In this document: positions 1 to 6,549 of the stretch, in pieces
Position numbering within the stretch: position 1 is the first letter of the stretch
Layout of the letters: every line of letters begins with the position of its first letter
DNA from: JAQUVS01 sp964389735
GTDB lineage: Bacteria; Bacillota_I; Bacilli_A; RF39; UBA660
Assembly (NCBI GenBank): GCA_964389735.1
Contig: CAYMEJ010000020.1
Location: 1-18,606, forward strand
DNA: 18,606 bases
Direction of reading: 5' to 3'
Position numbers and translations under genes: made by a program
The notes under the pieces: generated by a model
Told to the model about the DNA's origin: nothing
What the model saw: the letters and a program-made list of their open reading frames with translations, nothing else
Database searches by the model: none

Positions 1-465
1 TATCGTGAAATAATTAAATCAAGAAGAATACTTAATAAAGTAGTAACAAATCTAGAATTAAAAATTAGCTATAAAGAATTAGCAAAAATGGTATCAGTAA
101 CATCAGTAGAAGATACAGAATTAATATTAATAACTGTATCAAGTGAAGATAATAAAGAAGCTAAACAAATAGCAAATGAAATTGCAAAAGTATTTAAAAA
201 TGAAATAGTAAGTATTTATAATATTGAAAACGTAAGTATTATAGATAAAGCAGTACTTGCTAAACAACCTTATAATATTAATGTAGTAAAACAATTTGTA
301 ATAGCAGGTGGAGCAGGATTCATATTATCAACTGCAATAATAACTATAATGTTTATGTTTGACCATTCTATTAAATCAGTAGAAGAAGTTGAATCTAAAA
401 TAGGATTACCAGTAGTAGGAGCAATTCCTAAATATGATGATAAAAAGAAGAAAAAGAGGGGATAG
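1..465 (+). CDS. Wzz/CpsC-type polysaccharide chain-length regulator and kinase activator, C-terminal part (5' end outside window)
   Basis: The reading frame is open from base 1, so the ATG at 88 is internal and the gene starts upstream of the window. The visible 154 residues are the periplasm-equivalent C-terminal part of a Wzz/YveK-family protein. They contain a helical region, the AKQPYNINVVKQ stretch that resembles the proline-containing segment preceding the second membrane helix in this family, one membrane span (about FVIAGGAGFILSTAIITIMF), then a cytoplasmic tail ending in KKKKKRG. In Gram-positive bacteria this tail typically contacts and activates the cognate tyrosine kinase, which is encoded 3 bp downstream here. 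The role is therefore control of capsule or exopolysaccharide chain length and export at the membrane. Family assignment is firm from architecture and neighbours. Which polymer is made cannot be told from this window. Confidence 0.88.
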   Translation, partial: YREIIKSRRILNKVVTNLELKISYKELAKMVSVTSVEDTELILITVSSEDNKEAKQIANEIAKVFKNEIVSIYNIENVSIIDKAVLAKQPYNINVVKQFVIAGGAGFILSTAIITIMFMFDHSIKSVEEVESKIGLPVVGAIPKYDDKKKKKRG

Positions 466-468
466 AAA

Positions 469-1146
469 ATGAGAAAAGAATTAATTTTAAATAATGATCC
501 TAAATCAATTATTAGTGAATCAATAAGAACTCTTAGAACTAATTTACAATTCTCATCAGTAGATAAAAAAATAAAAACTATCCTTGTAACTAGTTCAATT
601 CCAAGTGAAGGAAAGAGTTTTGTAAGTGCAAACCTTGCAATAGCTTTTGCACAAACAGGAAGTAAAGTTTTAATAGTAGACTGTGATATAAGAAAAGGTA
701 GACAACATTATATATTTGGATATCGTAGTAAATTAGGTTTATCTAACTTATTACTTGAAAACGTTCAAGATGAATATGCTAAATATATTCAACCTACAGA
801 AATAGAAAATTTATCTGTATTATTTAGAGGGGTAGTACCACCTAATCCATCAGAATTATTAAACTCTGATAAAAACAAAGAATTAGTAGAAATACTAAAA
901 AGAGAATACGATATCATAATATTCGACTCAGCTCCAGTAAATGGATTAACAGATTCACTTATAATGTCATCATTAGTAGATGGTGTAGTAATTGTAAGTA
1001 GTCTTAAAACAACTCCAATTAATTTATTAGAAGAAACAAAGAAAAGCTTAGAAAACGTTGGAGCTAATATAATTGGTGTAGTAGTTAATAGAGTTGAAAA
1101 TCGTGGTAAAAAATATTATGGTAAATATTATGGAGAAGATAAATAG
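469..1146 (+). CDS. CpsD/YwqD-type bacterial tyrosine kinase (BY-kinase)
   Basis: This is a cytoplasmic ATP-dependent autophosphorylating tyrosine kinase that works with the preceding membrane activator to regulate polysaccharide synthesis. The 225-residue length is normal for the stand-alone Gram-positive form. The oligomerisation motif ESIRTLR (E17, R20, R23) is present. Walker A is PSEGKS (45-50), Walker A' is VLIVDCDIRKG (67-77) and Walker B is DIIIFDSAP (148-156), where many homologues have IIIDTPP. The C-terminal tyrosine cluster KKYYGKYYG gives Y216, Y217, Y220 and Y221 as likely autophosphorylation sites. A GAGGGG ribosome binding site (456-461) lies 7 nt before the ATG and overlaps the end of the upstream gene. 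The phosphatase gene that should reverse the modification follows directly, with a 1-bp overlap. Confidence 0.95.
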   Translation: MRKELILNNDPKSIISESIRTLRTNLQFSSVDKKIKTILVTSSIPSEGKSFVSANLAIAFAQTGSKVLIVDCDIRKGRQHYIFGYRSKLGLSNLLLENVQDEYAKYIQPTEIENLSVLFRGVVPPNPSELLNSDKNKELVEILKREYDIIIFDSAPVNGLTDSLIMSSLVDGVVIVSSLKTTPINLLEETKKSLENVGANIIGVVVNRVENRGKKYYGKYYGEDK

Positions 1147-1895
1147 TGATAGATATTCATACACATATTTTGTATGGAATAGATGATGGTGCTAAAACTG
1201 TAGAAGATTCAATAAATTTAATTAAAGAAGAAATTCAAAATGGTATTACAGATATAGTCCTTACATCACACTATGTTGTAGATACAAATTATAATGCTAA
1301 TAATAAATTAAAAAGAGAGATATTTGAAAGTATTAAAGAAAAAACAACTGGATTAAACGTTAATTTATATTTAGGTAATGAAGTATATGCAACAAATAAT
1401 ATAATGAAACTTATTAATAATGATGAAATATTAACAATTAATGGAAGTAAATATTTACTTATTGAATTACCATTAAATGGAAGTATTAGATATTTAAGTA
1501 ATTTATTATATGAATTAAATAGTAATAAAATAACACCTATACTAGCACACCCAGAAAGATATATAAGTCTTCAAAATAATAAAGCAAGAATAAAAACTTT
1601 ATTAGAATATGACATAATATTTCAATCTAACCTAGCTAGTTTAAATGGACTATATGGTAATAAAGCTAAGAAATTAGTAAAGTGGTTATTAAAGAAGGAT
1701 TTAATTCAAATAATGGCAACAGATATTCATCGAACTAATAAAATTAAACCAGATAAAGCAATAAAGAAATTAACTAAATTAGTTGGTGAAGAAAAAACAA
1801 AAGAATTAATAGAAATAAATCCAAGAAAAGTAATTAATAATGAATCAATAGAAGTAAACATGGATAAAATATATAATGACAAGTATTTTAATTAA
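1146..1895 (+). CDS. CpsB/YwqE-type PHP-family protein-tyrosine phosphatase
   Basis: This is a manganese-type PHP-fold phosphatase that dephosphorylates the tyrosine cluster of the CpsD-like kinase and so resets capsule assembly. The 249-residue length matches the family. Metal and active-site motifs are all visible: IDIHTH (H5, H7), LTSHYV (H42), GNEVY (E79), LAHPERY (H135, R138), QSNLASLNG (about 160-168) and ATDIHR (D193, H195). The start is GTG at 1146, overlapping the kinase stop (TAGTG). GGAGAAG at 1132-1138 lies 7 nt upstream, and the product begins right at the catalytic strand, as homologues do. The gene order regulator-kinase-phosphatase is that of staphylococcal capABC and Bacillus ywqCDE rather than pneumococcal cpsBCD. 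Translational coupling to the kinase is likely from the overlap. Confidence 0.93.
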   Translation: MIDIHTHILYGIDDGAKTVEDSINLIKEEIQNGITDIVLTSHYVVDTNYNANNKLKREIFESIKEKTTGLNVNLYLGNEVYATNNIMKLINNDEILTINGSKYLLIELPLNGSIRYLSNLLYELNSNKITPILAHPERYISLQNNKARIKTLLEYDIIFQSNLASLNGLYGNKAKKLVKWLLKKDLIQIMATDIHRTNKIKPDKAIKKLTKLVGEEKTKELIEINPRKVINNESIEVNMDKIYNDKYFN

Positions 1896-1918
1896 TAGTT
1901 TAAAGGGGGTTAACTATT

Positions 1919-2518
1919 ATGAAAATAAGTATAATTGTAAGTGTATATAATACACCTAAAACAAACTTAGAAAGATGTGTAAGAAGTCTACAAAATCAAA
2001 CATATAAAGATATAGAAATAATGTTAATTGATAAAGGTAGTACAGACGCATCTAAAGTATATTGTAATAATTATAGTAAATTAGATGATAGAATTAGAAG
2101 TATATCTTCTAATGATTATAATGAAGTAATAAATATGTGTGATGGTGAATATATTACATTTGTTGATTCTAATGATTATTTAGAATTAAAAGCAATAGAA
2201 ACTTTAGTAGACGAAATAGATAATAATATTAATTTATATATTGCTAAAGAAAATAGTAATAATACTATTATTAATACAGAAAAAGATAAAGAATATGATA
2301 TAGAAAACTTATATTCTAAATTATATAAAAAATCATTAATAGAAAAAATAAATTTTACTAGTGTTAAAGAATTTAATAAACAAGTTCTTTTAAATAGTAA
2401 ATATGTAGTTATTATAAATAAGAAAATATATAATGAATCTAATAAGAAACAAAGCTTTATAAATCTTATTAGAACAAAAACAGAAATATTAAATAAACCC
2501 ATATTTGAATATAAATAA
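1919..2518 (+). CDS. Short family 2 (GT-A) glycosyltransferase with altered catalytic motifs
   Basis: The first 100 residues follow the GT2 pattern: KISIIVSVYN, LERCVRSLQNQTYKDIEIMLID, then GEYITFVDSNDYLE. This would normally be a membrane-associated enzyme adding one sugar to a lipid-linked repeat unit. Two signatures are off. The usual DDGSTD reads DKGSTD (D38, K39), and the usual FVDSDD metal-binding motif reads FVDSND (D83, N85, D86). The conserved stretch with N-x-G before the DXD is replaced by NEVINMCDGEY. The protein is 199 residues, much shorter than the 280-350 typical of capsule GT2 enzymes, and the C-terminal half is Lys/Asn/Ile-rich with no recognisable acceptor domain. It follows the phosphatase gene by 23 bp with a GGGGG ribosome binding site (1905-1909) and ends at a terminator. 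It is either a diverged enzyme, a regulatory pseudoenzyme or a decaying gene. Confidence 0.8.
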   Translation: MKISIIVSVYNTPKTNLERCVRSLQNQTYKDIEIMLIDKGSTDASKVYCNNYSKLDDRIRSISSNDYNEVINMCDGEYITFVDSNDYLELKAIETLVDEIDNNINLYIAKENSNNTIINTEKDKEYDIENLYSKLYKKSLIEKINFTSVKEFNKQVLLNSKYVVIINKKIYNESNKKQSFINLIRTKTEILNKPIFEYK

Positions 2519-2543
2519 GATTATTAATTAATCTTATTTTTTT
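2514..2543 (+). terminator. Intrinsic terminator of the capsule gene cluster
   Basis: A perfect 10-bp inverted repeat (AATAAGATTA at 2514-2523, TAATCTTATT at 2529-2538) encloses a 5-nt loop and is followed by more T (2539-2543). The left arm includes the TAA stop of the glycosyltransferase gene (2516-2518), so the hairpin begins inside the coding end. It marks the 3' boundary of the polysaccharide genes. Confidence 0.8.
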
Positions 2544-2640
2544 ATGTGTTTTAAAAAATTGAATGTAATTTCATAATAAGATTTAATAAATTCATCATTT
2601 GTAAAAGAAACAGGAATATGATAAAGTCTCAAAAAAGGAG

Positions 2641-3385
2641 ATGATTATCATTAATTATTATGTAGAAATAAAGGAGCAATTAATTAAAAATGAAGTATAT
2701 AAAAGAGTAAAAGATTATAGTAAAAATAAAAGTGATTTAGAAACATATTATAATGTTGGAAAACTCTTAGCAAATGCAGGTAAGCATTATGGAGAAGGAA
2801 TAATAAAGGAGTATTCTATTAAGTTAACTAATGAATTAGGTAAAGGGTATTCTGAAAGAAATTTGAGGAATATGAGGCAGTTTTATTTGTACTTCATAAA
2901 TTGGCAACCAGTGGCTGCCAAATTGAATTGGACATTATGGACAATTTTATTATCAATTAAAGATGATAATAAAAGAAATTATTATATAAAAATGTGTGTC
3001 GAAAATAATTGGAGTAAAAGAGAATTAAGAAATAAGATAAAGCAAAATGAATATGAAAGGTTAGATGATAAAGCAAAGATAAGATTAGTTAAGAATGAAG
3101 AAAATAGAATATAAGATTAAAATAGGAGATAGATATAATTATATAGATATTCTTTTATACAATATTAATTATAATTGTTATGTAGTAATAGAATTAAAAG
3201 TAACAGAAATAAAAGCAGAGTATATTGGACAAATAAAGAAGTATATGAATTATATAGATGTTAATTTAAGAAATATTAATCAAGATAAAACTATAGGAAT
3301 AATAATATGTAAGAAAGATAATAAGTTTATTATGGAATATTGTAGTGATAAGAGAATATTTAAAACTACTTATATTTTAGTTTAA
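2641..3385 (+). pseudogene. DUF1016/YhcG-type PD-(D/E)XK nuclease gene, split by internal deletion and frameshift
   Basis: Two overlapping frames carry the two ends of one protein family. 2641-3114 holds a DUF1016_N-like part: ETYYNVGKLL, GEGIIKEYS, GKGYSERNLRNMRQFY and a tail ending NEYERLDDKAK. 3095-3385 holds the end of the YhcG_C nuclease: GDRYNYIDILLYN, VVIELKVTEIKAEYIGQ, DKTIGIIICKKDN and EYCSDKR. In the second frame, D18, E33, K35 and Q46 fit the D, E-x-K and Q of the active site. From memory of the family, about 40-60 residues that normally join these parts (the segment before the IDLLFY strand) are missing, and the frame shifts in the 3095-3114 overlap. The ribosome binding site AGGAG (2636-2640) abuts the ATG with no spacer, so even the start is poor. 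AGG, GAG, AAG and TTG codons are much commoner than in neighbouring genes, suggesting acquisition. The family is often linked to mobile or defence DNA, but its exact function is not settled. Confidence 0.75.
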
Positions 3386-3389
3386 ATAT

Positions 3390-3411
3390 AATAAATTGTT
3401 TATTTTTTTTT
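3390..3411 (+). terminator. Possible weak AT-only terminator
   Basis: AATAAA (3390-3395) and TTTATT (3399-3404) can pair around a TTG loop and run into a T tract to 3411. The stem is six A-T pairs only, so it may be too weak to terminate on its own. It lies just after the broken nuclease gene. Confidence 0.35.
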
Positions 3412-3426
3412 ACTTTTGTGATAGAC

Positions 3427-3456
3427 TTTTATTAGGTAATCAATATTACTTATAAT
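3427..3456 (+). promoter_or_regulatory. Probable promoter of the Yip1-like gene
   Basis: A consensus -10 TATAAT is at 3451-3456, 19 nt before the ATG at 3476. The best -35 candidate is TTTTAT (3427-3432) with an 18-bp spacer, which is a weak match. Unlike the other promoters here there is no TG extension. The gene's ribosome binding site AGGGAG is at 3466-3471. Confidence 0.5.
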
Positions 3457-3475
3457 ATGGAAGGTAGGGAGTAAC

Positions 3476-4120
3476 ATGGCAAAGAAAGAAGAAAAGAAAA
3501 ATGCCATAGTTGATTTTTGTTTAGTAGCAAAAAATTTGTTTTTAAAACCAAATTCAACTGTAAAAAAAGAAGAAAAAAGATTTAAGGATCCAAAGAATGT
3601 ATGGACACTAGCAGGAGTAGTTGCAGTAGTAATGGTATTACTTCAATTAGTAGAAACAGTATTTAATACTGTATATGTAAATACAAGTGTATTTAATGAT
3701 AAAAAGGATTTCTTTTGGGATAGACTAGAAGATGTTAACTGGTTTGATGTAACAATTAAACAATTATTTATGGTAGCAGCATCTATGCTTGCAATAACAT
3801 TAATATATTATTTAGCAAGTTTAATAATAAAGAAAAGCGTATCATTTACTAAATTTGTACTTATTGCAACAATAGCATTTATGCCTGTTGTATTAGCATC
3901 TACAATAGTAGGACCATTATTAGGAATGATTTCACCAGTATTATATACTATTTCAATAGTAGCAGGTGGAATATATGGACTAATGATATTAACAACATTA
4001 TCAAATGAAGAAGTTAAATTAAAAGATAGTGATGAAATTATATATTATAATTTTGTAACATTAACAATAATGTTCTCATCATTCTTATTAGTATTAACAA
4101 ATACATTAGATATTTTCTAA
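3476..4120 (+). CDS. Yip1-like five-span membrane protein of unknown function
   Basis: The 214-residue protein has a charged, lysine-rich cytoplasmic N-terminus (about 1-40), then five hydrophobic segments at about 43-64, 96-118, 126-150, 155-175 and 190-213. The first two are separated by an aromatic, acidic loop (KKDFFWDRLEDVNWFDV). This five-helix layout with glycine and proline in the middle helices (FMPVVLASTIVGPLLG) resembles the bacterial Yip1/DUF1282 group, whose biochemical role is unknown. The assignment rests on topology and general resemblance, not on a diagnostic motif. The gene stands alone between its own promoter and a strong terminator. There is no signal peptide, lipobox or catalytic motif, and no zinc-ribbon N-terminus as some relatives have. 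Confidence 0.7.
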   Translation: MAKKEEKKNAIVDFCLVAKNLFLKPNSTVKKEEKRFKDPKNVWTLAGVVAVVMVLLQLVETVFNTVYVNTSVFNDKKDFFWDRLEDVNWFDVTIKQLFMVAASMLAITLIYYLASLIIKKSVSFTKFVLIATIAFMPVVLASTIVGPLLGMISPVLYTISIVAGGIYGLMILTTLSNEEVKLKDSDEIIYYNFVTLTIMFSSFLLVLTNTLDIF

Positions 4121-4128
4121 AATAAATA

Positions 4129-4160
4129 AAAAAAAGCACACTTTTTAAGGTGTGTTTTTT
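4129..4160 (+). terminator. Intrinsic terminator after the Yip1-like gene
   Basis: CACAC (4138-4142) pairs with GTGTG (4150-4154) around a T/A-rich loop, flanked by a run of A on the left and TTTTTT (4155-4160) on the right, so the stem can extend through A-T pairs with one G-T wobble. The A run also makes it plausible in the reverse direction, although no reverse gene is present. It is the most GC-containing hairpin in the window. Confidence 0.85.
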
Positions 4161-4167
4161 ATTTTCT

Positions 4168-4176
4168 TGATATAAT
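4168..4176 (+). promoter_or_regulatory. Extended -10 promoter of addBA
   Basis: TGATATAAT gives a TGN-TATAAT extended -10. No acceptable -35 is visible 16-18 bp upstream, where the preceding terminator lies. Transcription is predicted to start near 4183, at the first base of the ribosome binding site, leaving a leader of about 12 nt before the ATG at 4195. Confidence 0.75.
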
Positions 4177-4182
4177 AGATAT

Positions 4183-4190
4183 GAGGTGAT
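4183..4190 (+). promoter_or_regulatory. Ribosome binding site that fixes the addB start
   Basis: GAGGTGAT matches the anti-Shine-Dalgarno. The in-frame GTG at 4186 lies inside this element and cannot be the start it serves. The ATG at 4195 is 6 nt after GAGGTG, so translation should begin there. Confidence 0.8.
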
Positions 4191-4194
4191 AATA

Positions 4195-6549
4195 ATGAAT
4201 AATAATCTTTTAATAGTACCATCTAACATAAAAGAAAAAATATTAGAAGAACAAAATAAAAAAGAAGAATTAGTTAATACAAAAATAATGACATTAAAAG
4301 AATTCATTAATCATTATTATTTTACTTATGACAAAAAAACTATATATTATTTATCAGAAAACTATAATTTAAAAGTATCAACTGCAATTGAATACCTAAA
4401 TAATTTAATATATATTGAAGATAAAAAGTACAATTCAAAGAAACTAAATAATTTAGTAGAAATAAAAAAGGATTTAATAAATAATAACTTATTAACATAT
4501 GATCCTTTATTTAAAGAATTATTAAAAAATTATAATATAAATGTAGAATATCCTAATTTAGATAAATTCTATATTAATATATTTGATTCATTAAATGCAA
4601 AGTATATGGATGTAGAAAAATATCAAAAAAGAGAATTAAAAGCATTTAAGTTTTTAAATATTGAAGAAGAAGTATCCTTTGTAGCAAATTCAATATCAGA
4701 ATTATTACTAAAAAATATTAATATTAATAATATTAAATTATTAAATGTAACAAGTGAATATCCAATTACAATTAAAAGAATATTTAAATTATTTAATATA
4801 CCAGTAGATTTAAAAGAAAGTAAAAGTATTTATGAAACTGAAATTGGTTTATCATTTTTAAATAGTATTAAAGATAATAAATCTTTTGATGAAATTATAG
4901 ATTCTCTAAAAGAAAACTATAGTGAATCAAATATAATAAATAAAATCATTAATATATGTAATCAATATTATTGGTATAAGGATGAAACTAAAAAATTATA
5001 TAACTATTTAGTAGAAGATTTAAAAAACACCAGATTAACAAATAAATATTCTTCAAGAGTAGAATCAATAAGTATTGATGAAATAAAAGAAGAAGATTAT
5101 GCGTTTTTGTTAGGCTTTAATAATGAAAATATTCCAGTAACGCATAAAGATGACTCATTATTTAGTGATAAAGAAAAAAATGAATTAAATCTTAAATCAG
5201 TAGAAGAATTAAATATAGAAGAAAAACAAAAAATTATAGATGTATTATACAAATATAATAATATTATTGTTACATATAAAAAGAAAACTCCTTTTGCATC
5301 ATATAATCATTCATCATTAGTAGAAGAATTAAATATAGAAATAATAGAGAAAAAATATAATTACTTTAATAGTCATTCAAATAAATATAATGAATTAATG
5401 CTTGGAAAGAATATTGATAATTATATTAAATATGGAATATTAAATGATGAATTAATTCTTCTATTTAATAACTACTATAATCAAAAATATTTAAATTACG
5501 ATAATAAGTTTAAAGGAATAAATAAATCAAATTATTTTAATTATTTAAATAATTCATTAAAACTATCATACTCATCTATAGATAATTATTTTAAATGTGG
5601 GTTTAGATATTACTTATCAAATGTTTTAAAGGTAGAAGAATTTGAAACTGATTTTAAAAGAAATATAGGTAATATTTTTCACTATATATTATCAAAAAAA
5701 GATAAGCCTGATTTTAATTTAGACGAAGAATGGGATTATGCGATTAAAGATTATGAATTTAATAAAATGGAAAAATTCTATTTAAATAAACTAAAAAAAG
5801 AATTAGAGTTCACAATTAAAAATATTGAAGAACAAAAAAGATTAACTGGATTTAATGAAGAATTACATGAAGAAAAAATAGAAGTAAATATAGAAAATGA
5901 AATACCTACAATATTTAAGGGATTTATTGATAAAATAATGTATCTAGAGGAAGATAATACAACATATTTAAGCATTATCGATTATAAAACAGGAACATTA
6001 CATACAAAACTAAATAATTTACCATATGGCCTAGGAATGCAATTACCAATATATCTATATCTAGTAAAGAGAACAAATAAATTTACTAATCCTAAAATAA
6101 CTGGATTCTATCTTCAAAAAATAATTCATGAAGAGTTTAAAATATTAACAAATAAAACATATAATGATCAAAGAAAAGAATCACTAAAATTAGTAGGTCA
6201 ATCTTTAGCAAATACCAATATATTAGAAAAATTTGATATATCATACTTTAATAGTGAATTAATAAAAGGTATGAAAGTAAAAAATGATGGTAACTTCTAT
6301 AGTACATCTAAAGTACTAACAGAAGAAAATATTGATGAAATAGATAAAATAATAGATAAAAATATTAAAGAAGCAACTAAAGAAATAACTAATGCTAACT
6401 TTGATATTAATCCAAAAAAAGTTGGTAAAGACCTATTAGGATGTGAATATTGTAATTACAAAGATATATGTTATTTTAAACAGGAAGATATTGTAAAATT
6501 AAAAGAATATAAAGATCTTTCTTTCCTAGGAGGTGATGATAATGCCTGA
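4195..6549 (+). CDS. addB: AddB subunit of the AddAB helicase-nuclease, compact form without P-loop
   Basis: AddB pairs with AddA to process double-strand DNA ends for RecA-dependent repair; its own nuclease domain cuts one strand. At 784 residues it is far shorter than Bacillus AddB (about 1,160). No Walker A motif is seen in the N-terminal region, which starts NNNLLIVPSNIKEKILEE. The C-terminal nuclease is well preserved: GNIFHYIL, GFIDKIMY (D579), SIIDYKTG (D596, K598) and GMQLPIYLYL. Four cysteines for the iron-sulfur staple are present at C468 (FKCGFRYYLSN) and C750, C753, C759 (LGCEYCNYKDIC), with the same C-x2-C-x5-C spacing as in Bacillus. So nuclease and Fe-S functions look intact, while the helicase-like N-domain is reduced. 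It overlaps addA by 8 bp and ends in TGA. Confidence 0.92.
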   Translation: MNNNLLIVPSNIKEKILEEQNKKEELVNTKIMTLKEFINHYYFTYDKKTIYYLSENYNLKVSTAIEYLNNLIYIEDKKYNSKKLNNLVEIKKDLINNNLLTYDPLFKELLKNYNINVEYPNLDKFYINIFDSLNAKYMDVEKYQKRELKAFKFLNIEEEVSFVANSISELLLKNININNIKLLNVTSEYPITIKRIFKLFNIPVDLKESKSIYETEIGLSFLNSIKDNKSFDEIIDSLKENYSESNIINKIINICNQYYWYKDETKKLYNYLVEDLKNTRLTNKYSSRVESISIDEIKEEDYAFLLGFNNENIPVTHKDDSLFSDKEKNELNLKSVEELNIEEKQKIIDVLYKYNNIIVTYKKKTPFASYNHSSLVEELNIEIIEKKYNYFNSHSNKYNELMLGKNIDNYIKYGILNDELILLFNNYYNQKYLNYDNKFKGINKSNYFNYLNNSLKLSYSSIDNYFKCGFRYYLSNVLKVEEFETDFKRNIGNIFHYILSKKDKPDFNLDEEWDYAIKDYEFNKMEKFYLNKLKKELEFTIKNIEEQKRLTGFNEELHEEKIEVNIENEIPTIFKGFIDKIMYLEEDNTTYLSIIDYKTGTLHTKLNNLPYGLGMQLPIYLYLVKRTNKFTNPKITGFYLQKIIHEEFKILTNKTYNDQRKESLKLVGQSLANTNILEKFDISYFNSELIKGMKVKNDGNFYSTSKVLTEENIDEIDKIIDKNIKEATKEITNANFDINPKKVGKDLLGCEYCNYKDICYFKQEDIVKLKEYKDLSFLGGDDNA
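6528..6537 (+). promoter_or_regulatory. Ribosome binding site that fixes the addA start
   Basis: AGGAGGTGAT is a full-length complement to the 16S 3' end and lies inside the last codons of addB. In-frame GTG (6533) and ATG (6536) fall within it. The ATG at 6542, 8 nt after AGGAGG, is the proper start. Confidence 0.85.

Noticed and set aside
88..465. Taking the ATG at 88 as the start of the first gene
   Set aside because: The same frame is open to base 1 and encodes family-consistent sequence upstream, and no ribosome binding site precedes 88. The gene is truncated by the window edge.
2176..2502. 108-codon open frame on the minus strand inside the glycosyltransferase gene
   Set aside because: It is a Leu/Ile/Ser-rich shadow of an A-rich coding strand, has no ribosome binding site, and lies wholly within a gene with clear GT2 motifs. 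The other minus-strand frames in addB, addA, popT, uppP, tldDE, the WG gene and adhE are the same kind of shadow.
4186..4194. GTG at 4186 as the addB start
   Set aside because: It is part of the Shine-Dalgarno sequence GAGGTGAT. The ATG at 4195 has correct spacing.
5199..5340. 22-nt exact direct repeat (AGTAGAAGAATTAAATATAG plus AA) at 5199-5220 and 5319-5340 in addB
   Set aside because: Both copies encode VEELNIE in frame and are made of the genome's favourite codons. The flanks are unrelated, so this is most likely coincidence from codon bias rather than a duplication.
6533..6541. GTG at 6533 or ATG at 6536 as the addA start
   Set aside because: Both lie within the AGGAGGTGAT ribosome binding site. 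The ATG at 6542 is spaced correctly.
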